Of a DNA stretch of 8,744 bases, positions 6,399-8,744 are shown piece after piece (position 1 is the first letter of the stretch; each line of letters begins with the position of its first letter). Source of the stretch: Acholeplasmatales bacterium (GTDB taxonomy: Bacteria > Bacillota_I > Bacilli_A > Acholeplasmatales > Anaeroplasmataceae). A program made the translations under genes and the position numbers. Location of the stretch: positions 1 through 8,744 of the forward strand of contig JAFPIE010000071.1 in the NCBI GenBank assembly GCA_017388605.1. The letters are read 5' to 3'. The notes beneath the pieces are model-generated. The model was not told the DNA's origin and made no database searches. It was given only the letters and a program-made list of their open reading frames with translations.

Positions 6399-6450
6399 TT
6401 GCAAAAGGAATATATTTCGATATATAAATAGTGATTTCAAATAAGGAGGT
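6399..6450 (+). promoter_or_regulatory. Probable promoter and strong RBS of the helicase gene
   Basis: TTGCAA (6399-6404, 4 of 6) is followed by TATATA at 6421 (16-bp spacer) or TATAAA at 6423-6428 (18-bp spacer). AAGGAGGT at 6443-6450 is a near-perfect ribosome site, 6 bases before the ATG at 6457. This strong site is the main reason to accept 6457 as the true start, so the protein really begins without a methylase half. Confidence 0.55.
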
Positions 6451-6456
6451 TATTCT

Positions 6457-8744
6457 ATGCAATACACAAAAAAATTTATTGAAGATAGTACTGTTGAATT
6501 AGATACATTAGTTGACCTACCACTCGATTGGGATCTTTTGCAGGTGGATAAGGAGGAAGAAATAGAAGAGGTTCATGCAGAATCTGCAGGAGATGGTCTT
6601 TTATATTCCTTAAAGAATTTAGGTAAGGTAGATATTGAATATATATCTAAAATTACAGGCATTTCCTTAGAGGATTGTATTAAAAGATTAAGGGGTTCTA
6701 TATTTCAAGACCCTACCTTATTTAACGGTGTATATTATAAGGGCTTCTTAACGAGTGAGGAATACCTATCTGGTAATCTTTTAACAAAATTAAGAAGTGC
6801 TCAAGAAGCCAATAAAATCTATAATGGTGCATTTCAGGATAATATTGATGCCATTTTAAAAATATTACCTAAGGGTGTAGATATCGATCAAATCTATTAT
6901 AAGCTATCCTCCCCTTGGATTCCTGAGGATATTATTAGAAGCTTTATTTGTTCTATTTTAGGTAAAATAGATTCCACAAAGGAAATGATTTTACATTATA
7001 CCATTACAGGTATTTGGGAGATTCCTGATTATTTAGCAAGCTATCGCTATAATTTAAGCTATGGAACCTCTAGAGTTAAGGTAACTCAAATTCTAGAGCG
7101 ACTATTAAATAGTAAAAAGCTAACTGTATATGATATTAGCAGAAATTATGATAATAATGGTAAATTAAAAACGGTAAGCATCCTAAATAAGGAAGAAACC
7201 ATTCTTTTACAGGAAAAGGCTCGTGCTATGGAAGAAAAATTCCATCAGTGGATTGATGAAAGATATGAATATAAGGATAAGCTAGTAGAAGCCTATAATA
7301 AATTATTTGGCTACAATGTATCTAGAATCTTTAATGGTAATTTTATTGATTTTAAGGGTATTAACCCTAAGGTTACCCTATTTGATTATCAAAAGAATGC
7401 CGTCGCAAGAATTCTTTTAACCAAAAATACCTATCTTGCACATAATGTAGGTGCAGGTAAAACCTACGAAATGATTGCCGGTGGAGAGGAATTACTTAGA
7501 ACCTATAAATCTAAAAAGAATTTATATGTTGTTCCTAATACCATTACGGGTGAATGGGCAGAGGCCTATTCCTATTTATATCCAAATGCGAAATTCTTGA
7601 ATTTAAAATCTACAGATTTTTCAACACAAAATAGAAGAAAAACCTTAGAGCTTATAAGAGATTCTGAATATAAATCTATTATTATTCCTCATTCCTCCTT
7701 TGATTCTATACCATTATCCTTTAATGAAAAGAAATTGAATTTGGAAAAGCAAATTCAAGATATTATTAACCTTCAAGCACAGGACCCGAAATATCAAACC
7801 ACTACCCTAGCCAACCATTTAAGAAGCCTAAAGGAAAAGCTTAGCGATTTAATTAAGGAAGGAGAAGGGGCTGATGAGGATATCACCTTCGATAAATTAG
7901 GTATTACAAGATTATTTGTCGATGAGGCACATAATTATAAGAATATCCCATTAGTATCTCATATGGGTGAAATTGCAGGCTTAAATACCCAAGGGTCTAA
8001 GAAATGTATTCATATGCTTGAGGTTATCGATTATTTAAATAAAAATGATGGTGGCATCATTTTAGCATCCGGTACTCCAATAACGAATTCCGTTACGGAT
8101 TGCTATGCGATACAACGCTATTTACAAAATTCAGAATTAAAGCTATTAGATATTGATACCTTTGATAATTGGAGTAGCCAATTCGCAGAGGCTCACGAGG
8201 AGCTTGAAATAGATTTAGATACCCAAGGCTATAGAGTAAATACAAGATTCTCAAGATTCCATAATCTACCTGAATTAACACAAATATTAGCTGAGGTTTG
8301 TGATTTCTATTACACAAAGAATAGTGATGAGCTACCTAAATTTGATGCTTATACCGATACAATTATTAAAAAAACACAAAGCTTTAGAGATTATTTAGCT
8401 AATATTTCTATAAGAGTGGATGATATAAGAAATCATAGAATATCTAGGAAGGATGATAATCTACTTAAGGTTACAACCGATGGTAGAAAGGCAGCTCTAG
8501 ATATGAGATTAATTGATGAGGTTACCTATAAGAATGAAACTAAGGGTAAAATATATGCCTGCTGTCAAAATATATTAAAGGATTATTTAACTACAAATTC
8601 ATTTAAGGGTACGCAATTAGTTTTCTCTGATATTGGTACGCCTAAGGATGGATTTAATGTATATGATGAGGTAAAAAGATTACTTGTTCAATTCGGTATT
8701 AAGGATAATGAAATTGAATTTATACATAATGCTACAACAGAGGC
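6457..8744 (+). CDS. SNF2-like helicase, N12 methylase family without methylase half; partial at right edge
   Basis: 762 complete codons are open to the window end with no stop. The protein matches, in order, the second half of the giant 'N12 class adenine-specific DNA methylase'/SNF2 helicase proteins of conjugative elements and phages. These hallmarks are a conserved pre-helicase region (VDIEYISKITG, then YLSGN at 103-107, then WIPEDII), a Q-motif-like FDYQKNAVARIL (309-320), Walker A HNVGAGKT (329-336), motif Ia-like YVVPN (357-361), the DEAH box in FVDEAHNYKN (487-496), SGTPITNS (538-545), and GTQLVFSDIGTP (718-729) at the start of the second RecA lobe. Motifs V and VI lie beyond the window. 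It should be an ATP-driven DNA translocase. Family members usually carry a methyltransferase domain before this region. Here only about 45 acidic residues precede it, and the strong RBS supports a genuine start. No mobile-element genes are visible beside it. Confidence 0.88.
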   Translation, partial: MQYTKKFIEDSTVELDTLVDLPLDWDLLQVDKEEEIEEVHAESAGDGLLYSLKNLGKVDIEYISKITGISLEDCIKRLRGSIFQDPTLFNGVYYKGFLTSEEYLSGNLLTKLRSAQEANKIYNGAFQDNIDAILKILPKGVDIDQIYYKLSSPWIPEDIIRSFICSILGKIDSTKEMILHYTITGIWEIPDYLASYRYNLSYGTSRVKVTQILERLLNSKKLTVYDISRNYDNNGKLKTVSILNKEETILLQEKARAMEEKFHQWIDERYEYKDKLVEAYNKLFGYNVSRIFNGNFIDFKGINPKVTLFDYQKNAVARILLTKNTYLAHNVGAGKTYEMIAGGEELLRTYKSKKNLYVVPNTITGEWAEAYSYLYPNAKFLNLKSTDFSTQNRRKTLELIRDSEYKSIIIPHSSFDSIPLSFNEKKLNLEKQIQDIINLQAQDPKYQTTTLANHLRSLKEKLSDLIKEGEGADEDITFDKLGITRLFVDEAHNYKNIPLVSHMGEIAGLNTQGSKKCIHMLEVIDYLNKNDGGIILASGTPITNSVTDCYAIQRYLQNSELKLLDIDTFDNWSSQFAEAHEELEIDLDTQGYRVNTRFSRFHNLPELTQILAEVCDFYYTKNSDELPKFDAYTDTIIKKTQSFRDYLANISIRVDDIRNHRISRKDDNLLKVTTDGRKAALDMRLIDEVTYKNETKGKIYACCQNILKDYLTTNSFKGTQLVFSDIGTPKDGFNVYDEVKRLLVQFGIKDNEIEFIHNATTE

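Noticed and set aside
8093..8317. Open frame of 74 codons on the minus strand
   Set aside because: It is fully antisense to the conserved helicase core, so it is a chance frame in AT-rich coding DNA.

Overview
The window is very AT-rich DNA (roughly 30% G+C by eye) from a low-GC Gram-positive bacterium of the Firmicutes, possibly the Bacilli/Erysipelotrichia or Clostridia side. Evidence is the strong AGGAGG-type ribosome sites, U-tailed hairpin terminators, and use of AAG/AGA/TTA codons with the standard code (TGG for Trp, TGA as stop). No species can be named from the sequence.

Layout from left to right. (1) Positions 1-130 hold the tail of an upstream transcription unit and its hairpin terminator. 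(2) 170-1143 is a two-gene unit: a protein with a C-terminal SHOCT-type domain, then an unrecognised 152-residue protein whose ATG overlaps the preceding stop by one base. It ends in a clear terminator. (3) 1260-4002 is a second two-gene unit: a seven-helix membrane protein with a dead GGDEF domain and an apparently intact EAL domain (a cyclic-di-GMP phosphodiesterase), then a 259-residue protein with an XRE-like helix-turn-helix, closed by a strong terminator at 4010-4049. (4) 4050-4269 is non-coding and carries two families of short direct repeats that look like degenerate transposon ends. It leads into (5) a small GNAT acetyltransferase (4270-4737) whose lysine codon choice differs from the preceding gene. 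(6) A MATE-family efflux transporter lies on the minus strand (4818-6200) and converges on the acetyltransferase at a shared two-way terminator. (7) 6228-6456 is a divergent control region with a perfect 22-bp palindrome. (8) From 6457 to the right edge runs an open reading frame cut by the window end. It is the helicase half of the very large SNF2-like 'N12 class adenine-specific DNA methylase' proteins known from conjugative elements and phages, but its own start codon lies after the point where the methylase half would be.

No rRNA, tRNA, CRISPR array or complete insertion sequence was seen. The two most distinctive items are the methylase-less helicase at the right edge, divergent from a transporter with an operator-like palindrome between them, and the repeat-bearing scar beside a probably acquired acetyltransferase. 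The first two operons look like ordinary chromosomal genes: an envelope or signalling pair of unknown role, and a c-di-GMP-degrading sensor with a DNA-binding partner.
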